Shown piece by piece: positions 38,879-48,949 of a stretch of 64,000 bases of DNA. The notes below the pieces were generated by a model. That model was not told the DNA's origin and did no database searches. It saw nothing but the letters and a program-made list of their open reading frames with translations. Source of the DNA: Azospirillum oleiclasticum (GTDB lineage Bacteria; Pseudomonadota; Alphaproteobacteria; Azospirillales; Azospirillaceae); contig NZ_JABFFR010000001.1 in NCBI RefSeq assembly GCF_013423485.1, positions 1 through 64,000 on the forward strand, given 5' to 3'. Both the position numbers and the translations under genes were made by a program. Numbering within the stretch: position 1 is the stretch's first letter; each line of letters opens with the position of its first letter.

Positions 38879-39708
38879 CGGGGCTGCGCGCTATGGCGGC
38901 GGTGGCGATTCTCACGATGGCTGTGGCGGCGAGGGCGGAGGTGCCCTGGGTGGTGTGCTACACCGACAAGGTGCCGGTGAACGCTTACGAGCCCTATCGT
39001 TTGCTGGTGCTCGACAGCACCCATCACCCGCCGTTGCGGCCCCTGCGCGACCGTGGCAAGCGCCTGCTCGGCTACATCAGCGTCGGTGAGGTCGAGGAGC
39101 ATCGCCCTTGGTTCGCACGGGTCAAGGGTTGGGGCATCCTGTCGGAGGAGAACCCGAACTGGCCCGGCAGCTTCTATGTGGATGTCCGTGATCCACGCTG
39201 GGTCAAGCTGGTTGTGGAGGAACTGGTCCCGTCGCTCATCCGCAAGGGTTTCGACGGCGTTTTCCTCGACACACTCGACAACCCGCCGCATCTCGAACGC
39301 ACCGACCCCAAGCGTTGGGCCGGCATGACCGAAAGCGCCGCGAGGCTGGTGGGTGCCATCCGCCGGCATTGGCCGGACATCGCCATCATGCAGAACCGCG
39401 GCTACGAGATCCTGCCGCAGACCGCAGCTCAGCTGGACTACGCTCTGGGGGAGAGCGTCTACACCACGTGGAATTTCGCCACGGGCAAGGCCGATCTCCA
39501 GCCCGCCGGCGACTACAGTTTTCAGGTCGAGGCGCTGAAGGACGCCAAGGCGCGCAATCCGCGGCTGGACATCATGACCCTCGACTATTGGGATCCGGCC
39601 GATACGGCCATGATCGCCCGAATCTATGCCTTGCAGCGGGCGAACGGTTTCTCACCGTATGTCTCCACGGTGGAACTCGATCGAGTCTTGCCGGAGCCGA
39701 AGCCTTGA
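38866..39708 (+). CDS. pelA: GH114-like glycoside hydrolase, PelA hydrolase domain as a separate protein
   Basis: 280 aa. A signal peptide (LRAMAAVAILTMAVAARAE) precedes a TIM-barrel of the TM1410/GH114 type. Motifs are GKRLLGYISVGEVEEHRPWF, DPRWVKLVVEELVPSLIRKG, FDGVFLDTLDNP and IMQNRGYEILPQ. In Pseudomonas aeruginosa this endo-alpha-1,4-galactosaminidase domain is the N-terminal part of PelA. Here it is its own gene, overlapping the epimerase gene by 13 bp and the deacetylase gene by 4 bp. It would trim Pel in the periplasm. The symbol marks the PelA-like role of the pair. Confidence 0.8.
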   Translation: MAWLTGLRAMAAVAILTMAVAARAEVPWVVCYTDKVPVNAYEPYRLLVLDSTHHPPLRPLRDRGKRLLGYISVGEVEEHRPWFARVKGWGILSEENPNWPGSFYVDVRDPRWVKLVVEELVPSLIRKGFDGVFLDTLDNPPHLERTDPKRWAGMTESAARLVGAIRRHWPDIAIMQNRGYEILPQTAAQLDYALGESVYTTWNFATGKADLQPAGDYSFQVEALKDAKARNPRLDIMTLDYWDPADTAMIARIYALQRANGFSPYVSTVELDRVLPEPKP

Positions 39709-41966
39709 CCGGGCGGAGTTGGGCATCGGGCATCCTTCTGCTGGTCCTCCTGGCCGCTGGGCCATTGCGGGCGGATGGGGCGAAGCCGGTGCCGCGCGCC
39801 ATCCTCGCGCTCTACGACACGCGGGAAGAGCAGAAACTGCGGCTGTCGCGCATCCACACCATGGCAGAGATGCCGCTGAACCATCTTGGCCTGACCGTCG
39901 TCTATTGGGACGTGGCCGACGGTCTGCCCGATCTCGCGCGTTTCGGGGACTTGCGTGGTGTGCTGACGTGGTTCGCGGGCGATCCCTTCGATGATCCGCG
40001 GGGCTATGCCACCTGGATCGGAAAAGCGATGGATCAGGGGTTGCGGGTCGTGGCGCTCGGACAGAGCGGGATCCGGCGGTCACGAGCCGGAACGGCCATG
40101 CCCATGTCCCTGGCGAACCGCTTTTTCGGTCGCTTCGGGCTGCGTGACGATGATGGCTACTCGGACCTGACGCACAGGTCGCGCCCGGTGGTGGCGGACG
40201 AGATGGTCGGGTTCGAGCGTCCGCTGGACGGCCCGTTGCCGGGGTATCCGCTCATGCGCGCGGTGGACCCGCGGGTCACCTCCCATCTTGTCCTGCGGCG
40301 GGGTGGCCAACCCGAAAGCGACAGCCACATCGTGGTGACCGGTCCGGCCGGCGGTCTGGCCGTCGAAGGGTATGTGCGGCATTACGATCCGGAACTGGTC
40401 CGGCGCCAGTGGATCATCAACCCGTTTTCCTTCTTCCGTGCGGCTTTCGGTACGGACGACCTGCCGAAGCCGGACGTGACCACGGTGTCCGGCCGCCGCC
40501 TCTACTTCAGCCACATCGATGGCGATGGCTGGAGGAACGCGACGGAGATCGAGAGTTTCGGCAAGGACCGACCCATCGCCGCGGATGTGGTGCGGCGCGA
40601 GGCGATCGAGCCCTATCCGGATCTGCCGGTGACCGTGGCACCGATCGGCGCCGACCTGGATCCCGCGTGGAAGGGAACCGCCGCGTCCCTCGCCGCGGCC
40701 AAGGCGCTGTTCGCCCTGCCGCAGGTCGAGCCGGCAAGCCACACCTGGTCGCACCCGTTCTTCTGGGGATTCTTCCAGGACTACACGCCGGACAAGGAGG
40801 CCGCCTTCGCACCGGCCTCTGGCAGACGCGCGCGGGGCGGCTATCTGGCCAACTGGTTCGGACGCACGCGTATCACTGAGGACGAGGTGGTGGGGGAGGG
40901 CGGTCACGCCGGTGGTCCCGACATCGGCCGTTACGCCGTTCCCCGCGCCTTTCTTGAGGAACCGTTCGACATCGCGCGGGAGGTCGGTGGGTCGCTCGAT
41001 TACATGACCGGCATCGCGCCTGCGGGCAAACCGGCGCGCCTGATCCAGTGGTCCGGTGACACCCAACCCTATGCGGCGGCGATCGCCGCCACCCGCGCGG
41101 CGGGCGTCCGCAACATCAACGGTGGCGACACCCGCTTCGATGCCGAGTTTCCGTCCTATACCGCCGTAGCCCCGATCGGCGTGGCCATGGGTGACCAGCG
41201 GCAGACATACGCCGCAGCCAGCAACGAGAACACCTACACCGACCTGTGGACCAATCGATTCTACGGTTTCCGCAACCTCGTCCATACGCTGCGGAACACC
41301 GATACACCCATCCGGGTGAAGCCGTTCAACGTATATTACCACATGTATTCGGGCCAGAAGTCGGCGAGCTTGGCGGCGTTGAAGGAGATACTCGGGGCTG
41401 CCCGCGTTGCGGACATCGCGCCGGTTACGGCCAGCCACTACGCGGCCATGGCGGACGGCTTCCAGTCCATACGGTTGGTCCCCGAAGGGCAACGGCGTTG
41501 GCGCGTGGTCGATCGAGGCGCACTGACCACGATCCGGTTCGACGGTGCGAGCTTCGACGCTGTGGACTTTCCCCGTTCCAAGGGCATTGTCGGGCAGCGC
41601 CACCACCAGGGAAGCCTTTATATCGCGCTCGATCCGGCGGTGGAGGAGCCGGTGGTGGCACTTGCCGCGGTGGATCGGACCGATGTCGCCCCGCCGGCAC
41701 CTCGTCCCTATCTGATCGAGGGGCGCTGGATGCTCGACGGGGTGGAGGTGTACGCAAACGGATTTCTTGCGGGCGCCCAGGGATTCGGGGCGGGAACCAT
41801 GTCGTGGTGGATGCCGGTTCCCGGCCGTTACGCGGTGACGGCGGAGCGCGCCGGCCGCGTGCTCTGGCGGGGTGAGGCCGTGGCGGGCGTCGATCACCGG
41901 CTGAGCCTCACCATACCGGTCGCTGCGGAGACACCGTTGCGCATCGGCGCCGACCGGCTGGACTGA
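39705..41966 (+). CDS. pelA: PelA-like polysaccharide deacetylase protein
   Basis: 753 aa from TTG 39705, which overlaps the hydrolase stop; no ATG or GTG lies upstream in frame after the last stop, and a signal peptide follows (ILLLVLLAAGPLRADG). The first 240 residues match the middle of PelA. The deacetylase centre has Asp272 and Asp274 in FSHIDGDGW and His346/His350 in ASHTWSHPFFWG. This mirrors the D-x-D and HxxxH metal site of the PelA deacetylase. A beta-rich C-terminal part ends the protein. It would deacetylate GalNAc-rich Pel in the periplasm. PelA is normally one chain of about 950 aa; here it is split after the hydrolase domain. Confidence 0.82.
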   Translation: MTGRSWASGILLLVLLAAGPLRADGAKPVPRAILALYDTREEQKLRLSRIHTMAEMPLNHLGLTVVYWDVADGLPDLARFGDLRGVLTWFAGDPFDDPRGYATWIGKAMDQGLRVVALGQSGIRRSRAGTAMPMSLANRFFGRFGLRDDDGYSDLTHRSRPVVADEMVGFERPLDGPLPGYPLMRAVDPRVTSHLVLRRGGQPESDSHIVVTGPAGGLAVEGYVRHYDPELVRRQWIINPFSFFRAAFGTDDLPKPDVTTVSGRRLYFSHIDGDGWRNATEIESFGKDRPIAADVVRREAIEPYPDLPVTVAPIGADLDPAWKGTAASLAAAKALFALPQVEPASHTWSHPFFWGFFQDYTPDKEAAFAPASGRRARGGYLANWFGRTRITEDEVVGEGGHAGGPDIGRYAVPRAFLEEPFDIAREVGGSLDYMTGIAPAGKPARLIQWSGDTQPYAAAIAATRAAGVRNINGGDTRFDAEFPSYTAVAPIGVAMGDQRQTYAAASNENTYTDLWTNRFYGFRNLVHTLRNTDTPIRVKPFNVYYHMYSGQKSASLAALKEILGAARVADIAPVTASHYAAMADGFQSIRLVPEGQRRWRVVDRGALTTIRFDGASFDAVDFPRSKGIVGQRHHQGSLYIALDPAVEEPVVALAAVDRTDVAPPAPRPYLIEGRWMLDGVEVYANGFLAGAQGFGAGTMSWWMPVPGRYAVTAERAGRVLWRGEAVAGVDHRLSLTIPVAAETPLRIGADRLD

Positions 41967-41980
41967 CAGGGGACGGTGCT

Positions 41981-44842
41981 GTGTGGCGCAGCCTGCTCAC
42001 CGTCCTGGTCACGGTGGTCGTTGCGGTCGGGGCCAGCCTGATGCTGATCCCCGGCGGTCATGAACTTGCGCTGATGAAGTTCCGCGATCGCGATTACGAC
42101 GAGGCGCTTCCGGCCTACGAGCGGCGTTACGCGGACGGTGACCGCTCGGCCGCGACGGTGATTCCGCTGAGCCGACTGCACCAGCAGGAAGGGCGGGTGG
42201 ACCGCGCCATTGCCGTGATGGAAGGGTTCGTTGCGGTGGAGCCGCGATCCGTGGATGCACGTCAACTTCTCGGCGTGCTGTATCGCGGTGCCCAGCGGAT
42301 GGGAGACTATCTGACCAATCTCGAGGCGATCGAGGCTCTGGCGCCGTCCGAGGAGGTCGAGCGGGAACTCGCGACCCTTTATGATTTCTATGCCGATTTC
42401 GATCGCTTGGCGATCGCGCTTGGACGTCTTGCCGACCGCCTTCCCCATGACCCGGACATCGTGACGAAGCTGGCGACCCTCCTGGCCGCACGCGGCGGGA
42501 TCGAGCCGGCAGCGGCGCGTCTTCTGGCGCTGGACGACCGTCTGCGCGGTGGAGTTACCGGCGACGCGCGCGAGTTGCTGATGAGCCTGCTTCTCGAGCT
42601 CGGCCGCACGGACGAGGCGGTCCGGCGGGCGTCACGCTGGCTGGGGGAGCGTCCGGCAGTTGGCGATCTGATCGGCCTTGGCAACCAGTTCGTCGATGCC
42701 GGGCGGGCGGACCTCGCCCTTGGTCTGCTCCGGCCTTATGACGATCAGTCCCTGGGCCACCCTGCCTTTGCCCTGACCCTTGTCGATCTGAGCATCGCCA
42801 CAGGAGCGCGTGAGGGGGCAGCCCACCGTCTGCGGGCGTTGATGGGGCGCGGACCGATCGAGGATGCGTGGCTCGGACGGTTCGTCGCCCTGGCCTTCGG
42901 GGCCGGTATGCCGCGCTTGGCACTCGATGTGATGCGCGGGCGCGCCCTGGAACTGATTCCCGATTGGGCGCTGACCGGAGTGGCCGAGGCCGCCTTTGCG
43001 GAAAGGGACCGCTCGACCCTCGACCGGCTCACCACCGAGCTCGGAGACAAGTTTCTCGACGAAAACCCGCTTCTGGCCGCGAACATTGCGCTGGCCCGGG
43101 GGGATATGGCCGGGACGGCGCGTTGGGCATCACGCGTGTTGGACGATGCCGCCCAGCCTCTGCCCGACCGCTTGTCGGCCATAGGCCTGATGGCCCGGGC
43201 CGGCCGTCGGGAAGTGGCGACGGCGGCGCTTGACCGCATTGTTCCCGTTGGCGACATGCCGGACGACGCGGCGGCCGAACTGGCCGAACTCTACCTGCAG
43301 CTCGAACGGCCTCGAGCCGGGCTTGCCTGGGCGGAGGCCCGGCTGCGCGATCGCCCGACACCGGCCCTGGCAACGGCCTGGGCGCGGATGGCCGTGCGGG
43401 TTGGGGACGTTTCCAAGGTTTCGCTATGGCTGGACGACACCGCGACGGTGGATGTCGGTGCGCTTCAGGACATCGCGTCCGCCGCATTGGAGCGTGGAGC
43501 GACGGGATTGGCCCTCGCGGCTGCCCGGCGGGTGCACGAGCGTCAGCCGACCCCTACCTCGGCCCTGGCACTTGCCAACGCGCTCATCATCGCTGGTCAG
43601 CCGGAACCGGCCATCACCCTGATCCGGCCGCTGTTGGGCGGTGCCGGGCCGGAGGTGGAAGAGGTTTATGCTACAGCGCTTGAGGCTGCCGGCCATACCG
43701 CCGAGCTTGTTGGACTCTGGTCGGCCAAGCTTCAGGCCGCCGATCTGCCTGAGAACGAGCGCAAGCGCCTGCTGTACGGTCTGCTGGAGCGCAAGGCATA
43801 CACCGTTGCCCTGCCTTTCCTGCGGGACATGGCGACGCGACACGGTGGTGAGTGGCTGTACGCATACACCGATGCGGCGCGGCGGAGCGGCGCGACGGCG
43901 GAATTGAGAGCATTCCTGGCGGCCCTCGCCCGGGACGAACGCCAACCGCTGGAAGAGCGTCGGCGCATGGCGTTCACGTTGCTTGAACTCGGCGACAAGG
44001 CCGGAGCCGAGCGGGTGTTCCTGACGTTGGCAGCGGCTCAGGATCCCGACGGACCCGATGTCCGCCAGCTTCTGTTCCTCTGGGGACCGCGCCCGCCGGG
44101 CGGTGCCATGGAGTGGATGGAGCGGCGTGCCAGGGCTGCGACGTCGCCGGCGGAGCAGGTCAGGTGGTATGAACGCATGCTGGCCTCCGGCGGCGCCGCG
44201 CGGGTCGTGAGGGCGGTCGCGCCGGGAGGACGGCCGGAACATCCGTCGCTGCTCACCGTGTACATCGATGCGCTCGCGGCCCGTGATGACGGCCCAGCGC
44301 TGGCGGAAGCGTTGCGTGTTGCGCTTCCGGCCGAACGTGATTCGGAACGGTTGCGCCGCTACGCGCGCCTCGCCGAGCAGGCGCGCGCCGGTGACGTGGC
44401 CGCGGCGGCATGGCGGGCGCTCGCAGCGCTGCGGCCCGAGGACCCCGAAGCCCTGCGTCAGCTCGGCATGCTGGCCTTCGACGGAGACCGGCTGGCCGAG
44501 GCCGAACGGCACCTGCGCCGATATCTGGCCGTGCGCTCCGACGATCATGAGGCCAACTACTTCCTGGGCGAGGCGCTGAACGGCCTGAAACGCCGCGCGG
44601 ATGCCGTGCCGTACTGGAGGCGCGCGCTCGACCTTCTTCGGTCGCGTGTTGCGGGTGGCGCGGAAGCCGGGCTGACGGAGGCCAACCTTCTGCACCGGCT
44701 GGGTCATGTCGACGAAGCGGTGGCATTGTTCGAGCGGCTGCGTCACCAGCGTCCGGACGACCGTCAGATCAAGGCCGACTACGTGTCCGTGCTTATCGAG
44801 AGCGGGCGCATGAAGGAGGCGCGCCGTGTCCTGGAACGCTGA
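41981..44842 (+). CDS. pelB: PelB-like TPR protein (inner-membrane anchored part)
   Basis: 953 aa from GTG 41981 (AGGGGACGG upstream). One N-terminal transmembrane helix (LLTVLVTVVVAVGASLMLIP) is followed by a helical repeat protein with many TPR-like units. Examples are DYDEALPAYERRYADGDRSA, RVDRAIAVMEGFVAVEPRSV and DRLAEAERHLRRYLAVRSDD. P. aeruginosa PelB (about 1190 aa) has the same order of anchor and TPRs, then a beta-barrel. Here the barrel lies in the next gene, which overlaps by 17 bp. The periplasmic TPR scaffold would guide polymer and bind PelA proteins. Confidence 0.78.
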   Translation: MWRSLLTVLVTVVVAVGASLMLIPGGHELALMKFRDRDYDEALPAYERRYADGDRSAATVIPLSRLHQQEGRVDRAIAVMEGFVAVEPRSVDARQLLGVLYRGAQRMGDYLTNLEAIEALAPSEEVERELATLYDFYADFDRLAIALGRLADRLPHDPDIVTKLATLLAARGGIEPAAARLLALDDRLRGGVTGDARELLMSLLLELGRTDEAVRRASRWLGERPAVGDLIGLGNQFVDAGRADLALGLLRPYDDQSLGHPAFALTLVDLSIATGAREGAAHRLRALMGRGPIEDAWLGRFVALAFGAGMPRLALDVMRGRALELIPDWALTGVAEAAFAERDRSTLDRLTTELGDKFLDENPLLAANIALARGDMAGTARWASRVLDDAAQPLPDRLSAIGLMARAGRREVATAALDRIVPVGDMPDDAAAELAELYLQLERPRAGLAWAEARLRDRPTPALATAWARMAVRVGDVSKVSLWLDDTATVDVGALQDIASAALERGATGLALAAARRVHERQPTPTSALALANALIIAGQPEPAITLIRPLLGGAGPEVEEVYATALEAAGHTAELVGLWSAKLQAADLPENERKRLLYGLLERKAYTVALPFLRDMATRHGGEWLYAYTDAARRSGATAELRAFLAALARDERQPLEERRRMAFTLLELGDKAGAERVFLTLAAAQDPDGPDVRQLLFLWGPRPPGGAMEWMERRARAATSPAEQVRWYERMLASGGAARVVRAVAPGGRPEHPSLLTVYIDALAARDDGPALAEALRVALPAERDSERLRRYARLAEQARAGDVAAAAWRALAALRPEDPEALRQLGMLAFDGDRLAEAERHLRRYLAVRSDDHEANYFLGEALNGLKRRADAVPYWRRALDLLRSRVAGGAEAGLTEANLLHRLGHVDEAVALFERLRHQRPDDRQIKADYVSVLIESGRMKEARRVLER

Positions 44843-46403
44843 CATCCGGCGCGGTTCCGGGATCGCCACCGTCGCCGTGGCCGTTTGGCTGCTGGCGTCG
44901 GCGCCCGCTCTGCCGGCGGCGCGCATGGAGGCGACGGTCGGGGATGGAGGCGCCCGCCTGTCGCTGACCTGGGATGCCGCGGTCTCCGTCGCAAGCGAAC
45001 GTGACGGGCGGGAGCTGACGCTTCGGTTCAACCGGCCACTCGGCGATCTGCCCCTGGACACGGTGCCCGGCCGCCTGCCGGGGTGGGTTGAGAACACGGC
45101 CTTCGGCTATGACAGCGTGCTTCTGGTCCTGCCGTCGGGTGTTGATGCGATGGTGGTCAAGGACGGTGCGGCGGTGCGTGTCGACTTCGTCCGCGCCGCC
45201 GCCGTCAGCCGCCCGCCCGCGGACGTCGCCGCCGAGCGGGTGGCGGAGCGGCAGGCGGAACGGCGGCTGGACTATTTCCGTGCCGTGACCGATCTGGAAG
45301 ACGGAGACCTTCACCAGGCACGGGCACGGGCCCGTGCCCTTGTCGACACCGATCCGAAGGATGTCTCGTCTCTGGTCCTGCTCGGCAACGCGGAAGAGCG
45401 GGCCGGTCGCTGGCGCGAAGCGCTGGACGTCTATGACCGCGCGCTGACGCTGGCCCCGGACGAGCCGTCGCTGCTCCGCAGCCGCCAGACCCTGTTCCGC
45501 GAGCATGGTGATCAGGTGCGGCTCGACGTGGATCTGTTCCAGGTCGAGGACGCCGATACCCAGCGGATCGCACGCCTGTCCGCACGCCAGGACCTCGGCG
45601 GGCACCGCAGCCTTGTCGCCCTCATCGAGACGCGGCGCGTCGATACGGATCAGGTGGTGCGCGCCGACGGTCGCATCACGCCATTCCACGGATGGCGCAC
45701 CCGCGGCGAAGTGACGGTGGCGCAGGACTGGGACGATGGTCATCGAACCACCGCAAGCCTGTTTGCCGCCGAGCGCACTCTGGGAGCCGGTCTCATCCAT
45801 TCCATGCGAACCGACATCGGTGTGACGCGCGCCGGCATACTTGCAAGCGAACCCGCTTACACCTTCGTGGAGGGCATCGTCGGGGCCGGTCGGCGCGACC
45901 GCGCATTCCTTCAGCACGAATTCCGGTTGGGGGAGGGCTGGTCGGCCATGCTCGGCGGTGGCTTCAGCCGGTACGGCCTGGACGATAACGACGACCTCGC
46001 CCGCTCGGCCACAGCGGAAGGGGCATTGCGCTACGCGGTCGATCTGGGGCGGCCGGTCGCCAGCATCGGCTACAGCCTGGACGCCGAATACGTGATCGAG
46101 CGTGAAACCCGCATCGATCCCCTCGGCAATCCCTACGCACCGCTGCCCGTCGCGACACGGGAGGTGCATTCCTTTTCGCTCGGGATCGATGATGAGATCG
46201 GCGATGTGCTGCGATACGGAGTTCAGGGAGGCTATGCCTATGACCGGCGCAACTCCGGCGGCCCCTTCGCCGCTGTGACGGTTGCCTATGAGCCGCTGAC
46301 GGCCGTGGAAATGGGCTTCCGGGCGAGCCATGCCCGATCGACGGCGCGGGGGAGCGATGCCGGCGTGAATGCGGTCGGCGTCTACTTCGCCCTCCGCAAT
46401 TAA
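44826..46403 (+). CDS. pelB: Outer-membrane barrel protein, PelB C-terminal part
   Basis: 525 aa from GTG 44826. A signal peptide (GIATVAVAVWLLASAPALPAA) is followed by an AMIN-like beta domain (about 40-110). Next is a short TPR stretch (LHQARARARALVDTDPKDVS, RWREALDVYDRALTLAPDEP) and about 300 residues of alternating beta-strands ending in VGVYFALRN. This is the export barrel expected for PelB. The extra N-terminal beta domain is not part of the PelB I know. It overlaps the TPR gene by 17 bp, and the split leaves each half with its own export signal. Confidence 0.75.
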   Translation: MSWNADIRRGSGIATVAVAVWLLASAPALPAARMEATVGDGGARLSLTWDAAVSVASERDGRELTLRFNRPLGDLPLDTVPGRLPGWVENTAFGYDSVLLVLPSGVDAMVVKDGAAVRVDFVRAAAVSRPPADVAAERVAERQAERRLDYFRAVTDLEDGDLHQARARARALVDTDPKDVSSLVLLGNAEERAGRWREALDVYDRALTLAPDEPSLLRSRQTLFREHGDQVRLDVDLFQVEDADTQRIARLSARQDLGGHRSLVALIETRRVDTDQVVRADGRITPFHGWRTRGEVTVAQDWDDGHRTTASLFAAERTLGAGLIHSMRTDIGVTRAGILASEPAYTFVEGIVGAGRRDRAFLQHEFRLGEGWSAMLGGGFSRYGLDDNDDLARSATAEGALRYAVDLGRPVASIGYSLDAEYVIERETRIDPLGNPYAPLPVATREVHSFSLGIDDEIGDVLRYGVQGGYAYDRRNSGGPFAAVTVAYEPLTAVEMGFRASHARSTARGSDAGVNAVGVYFALRN

Positions 46404-46469
46404 CCATTCGGTAGCCATACCCCGCTACACCCGACGGCTTGGGGACCATCCAGACGGGGGAATGCTCCC

Positions 46470-47852
46470 ATGAGCGAGGGCATACCGGCCCCATCCCACG
46501 CCGCGGCGGAACCGCCCGGCGGTCGTCCGTTCCGGCTGTTCGGATTTCGGGGCGTGGCGTTGGTTGAACTCGCCCTGTTCTTCACGCTCTGCTTCCTCGT
46601 CGATTGGTGGGCGGCCGGGCTGACGCGCTTCGACGGCGTTCAGCCGCATCCCTATTGGGTCATCGTGTTGCTTCTCTCCGTCCAGTACGGGACGAACGAA
46701 GGGGTGATCGCCGCGGTCGCTGCCACAGCCGCCCTGCGTCTTTGGAACCTGCCGGAACAGGCCATCGGGCAGGATCTGTACGAGTACCTGCACGTGGTCA
46801 GCCGCGAACCGATCCTGTGGCTGGTGGCCGCCGTCCTGTTCGGTGAGTTGCGGATGCGACAACGACGCGAGCGTGACGAGTTGCACGCCAAGCTTTCCCT
46901 TGCGAATCGGGAAAGCGACGCCATCGCACGGTCCTACCGTCAGCTCAAGGTCGTGAAGGAGAATCTCGAAGCCAGGGTTGCCGGACAGCTCCGCACCGTC
47001 TTCACGCTCTATCAGGCCGCGCGCGCCATCGACAAGCTGGACGAGGGCGAGGTCATGCTGGGCGTGGCCGATCTCGTCCGCTCGGTCATGCGACCGGAGA
47101 AGTTCTCGCTGTTCCTGCTCAACAACGACGTTTTGGAATCGGTAACGAACGACGGCTGGGACGACGAGGATCCCTTCGCCCGCTGGTTCGATGCGTCGTC
47201 GACCTTGTTCGAGACGGTGGTCGGACGCCAGCGCACGCTGTGCGTCGCCCGACCGGAGGACGAGCGGATCCTGATGGGCCAGGGGGTGTTGGCCGGTCCC
47301 CTGGTCAGCGAGGACACCGGCGAGGTCGTGGGGATGGTGAAGATCGAGAGCCTCGGTTTCGCCGATTTCAGCGCGAACACCGTGGAGAATTTCCGCATCC
47401 TCTGCGAATGGGTCGGCACCGCGCTCGCCAAGGCGCGCCGCTATCGCGAGGCCAACGAGCAGAGGGTGTTCGCCGATGACGGCACCCTGTATTCCTCGAC
47501 CTACATCGGGCGGCAGGCGGAATTTCTGGCCCACCTCGGGCGACGCCTCGGCTTCGAGACGACGACCATCACCATCAGGCCCTCCGGTCTGTCGCGTCTC
47601 CTGCCGGACCAGCGGATGGAGGTTGCTACGGCCATCGGCAAAGCGGTGCGGCAGAGCCTGCGCGATACGGATCTGGCCTGCGACTTCGGGCAGCACGGGC
47701 TTGTCTTCGGTGTGGTGCTCCCTGGAACGGCGATGGAGCAGGCGCGCATCGTGGCGGCCAAGCTGGAGAAGGCGGTCCGTGGAGCGCTTCCCCAGCCGCT
47801 TGCGGATATCCCCATCTCCTTCGCCGCCGAGCGGGTTGGGGACGCGCCGTGA
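46470..47852 (+). CDS. pelD: PelD-like c-di-GMP receptor
   Basis: 460 aa. About four N-terminal hydrophobic segments (VALVELALFFTLCFLVDWWA, YWVIVLLLSVQYG, EPILWLVAAVLFGELRM) lead through a coiled coil to a GAF domain (about 180-325). A degenerate GGDEF domain follows. The GGDEF loop reads DFGQHGLVFG, so no cyclase activity is expected. The inhibitory site is kept as Arg398-Asp-Thr-Asp401 (LRDTD), the RxxD motif used by PelD to bind c-di-GMP. Binding would switch on polymer synthesis by the PelDEFG inner-membrane complex. It lies 66 bp after the barrel gene and overlaps pelE by 4 bp. Confidence 0.87.
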   Translation: MSEGIPAPSHAAAEPPGGRPFRLFGFRGVALVELALFFTLCFLVDWWAAGLTRFDGVQPHPYWVIVLLLSVQYGTNEGVIAAVAATAALRLWNLPEQAIGQDLYEYLHVVSREPILWLVAAVLFGELRMRQRRERDELHAKLSLANRESDAIARSYRQLKVVKENLEARVAGQLRTVFTLYQAARAIDKLDEGEVMLGVADLVRSVMRPEKFSLFLLNNDVLESVTNDGWDDEDPFARWFDASSTLFETVVGRQRTLCVARPEDERILMGQGVLAGPLVSEDTGEVVGMVKIESLGFADFSANTVENFRILCEWVGTALAKARRYREANEQRVFADDGTLYSSTYIGRQAEFLAHLGRRLGFETTTITIRPSGLSRLLPDQRMEVATAIGKAVRQSLRDTDLACDFGQHGLVFGVVLPGTAMEQARIVAAKLEKAVRGALPQPLADIPISFAAERVGDAP

Positions 47853-48949
47853 CCATGACTCCCGCGGTGGAGCCGTCAGAGGCGGCGCCTGACGGTGGCG
47901 GAGCGGAGTTGGTGGCCGTAGCCATGCTGACGCTAGCGACCGAAGCGACGCTCGCGGCGGTGCCTCCCGTTTCAGGGTGGACGCCCGTGACCGTCGCGGC
48001 GGCCCTGGCGGGTCATTTCGTGGTATCGGCCCTTCTCGTCATTTGGCTGCGGTCGCGGTGGCGGCGCGGGCTGGACCTGCGGCTGCCGGGGCTGCTGGCC
48101 GTCTCGACACCGGTCCTTGGCCCCGCCGGGGTTGTTGCCGTGCTGTTCTCGGCACTTTTCCATGCCGTGTTCCGCCGTCACGCGACCGGCTTCCACGACT
48201 GGTATCTCTCGCTCTTTCCGGAAAGCGAGACGGCCCCCGCCCAGGAGTTGTTCGAACTGATCGTGTCCGGCCGCGAACAGGCGCATGTCGCGGCGTCAGA
48301 ATCCTTCACCGACGTGATGACGGTCGGGACGCCGGTGCAGAAGCAGGCGGTGATCGCACTCGTCTCCCGCCACTTTCGTCCGGCCTTCACCCCGGCCCTC
48401 AAGCTGGGCCTTGCCGACTCCGATCCGTCGGTGCGCGTACAGGCGGCCACGGCAACCGCCCGGGTGGAGCACGAGTTCAACGAACGGTGGCTGGCTCTCG
48501 ACGAATCGGTGCGGGAGGACCCGGAGGATCCGGTTCGACGCACCGCGCTGGCGCGGCATCTCGACGCATACGCCTTTTGCGGTTTGCTCGACACGAACCG
48601 GGAGGCGGAACTGCGGGAGAAGGCGTTGGCCGGCTACCACCAAGCACTCGATCGGGCTCCCGGTGATGGCACGCTCCGCCATGACCTTGGCCGGCTGCTG
48701 CTCCGCCTTGGCCATGTGGAGGAGGCCGAACGCATCATGGCCCCGCTGATCGCCGATGGTGCGGAGCGCGGCGTTCTGGTGTGGTACGCGGAATGCCTGT
48801 TCCGGCTCGGCCGGTTCGACGACCTCCGCGGCCTGTGCCGCACCCACGCGGCGGTGATGCGGGGAGGGGCCGCCACGCCGGATGCCTTGGGATCGGTCGT
48901 GAATCTGTGGGCGGGTGGCGACGCCGTGGCGATGGAGTCCGCCGCATGA
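47849..48949 (+). CDS. pelE: PelE-like inner-membrane TPR protein
   Basis: 366 aa from GTG 47849, overlapping the pelD stop; ATG 47855 is possible. Two or three membrane segments lie near the N-terminus (VTVAAALAGHFVVSALLVIW; LLAVSTPVLGPAGVVAVLFS), followed by a helical region with TPR-like repeats (DGTLRHDLGRLLLRLGHVEE, RGVLVWYAECLFRLGRFDDL). Size, topology and place between pelD and pelF match PelE. It joins the synthase complex; its function there is structural as far as known. The stop overlaps the pelF start. Confidence 0.82.
   Translation: MTMTPAVEPSEAAPDGGGAELVAVAMLTLATEATLAAVPPVSGWTPVTVAAALAGHFVVSALLVIWLRSRWRRGLDLRLPGLLAVSTPVLGPAGVVAVLFSALFHAVFRRHATGFHDWYLSLFPESETAPAQELFELIVSGREQAHVAASESFTDVMTVGTPVQKQAVIALVSRHFRPAFTPALKLGLADSDPSVRVQAATATARVEHEFNERWLALDESVREDPEDPVRRTALARHLDAYAFCGLLDTNREAELREKALAGYHQALDRAPGDGTLRHDLGRLLLRLGHVEEAERIMAPLIADGAERGVLVWYAECLFRLGRFDDLRGLCRTHAAVMRGGAATPDALGSVVNLWAGGDAVAMESAA

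Noticed and set aside
47500..47852. Active diguanylate cyclase in the PelD-like protein
   Set aside because: The GGDEF loop is degenerate (GQHGL); only the c-di-GMP-binding RxxD remains.
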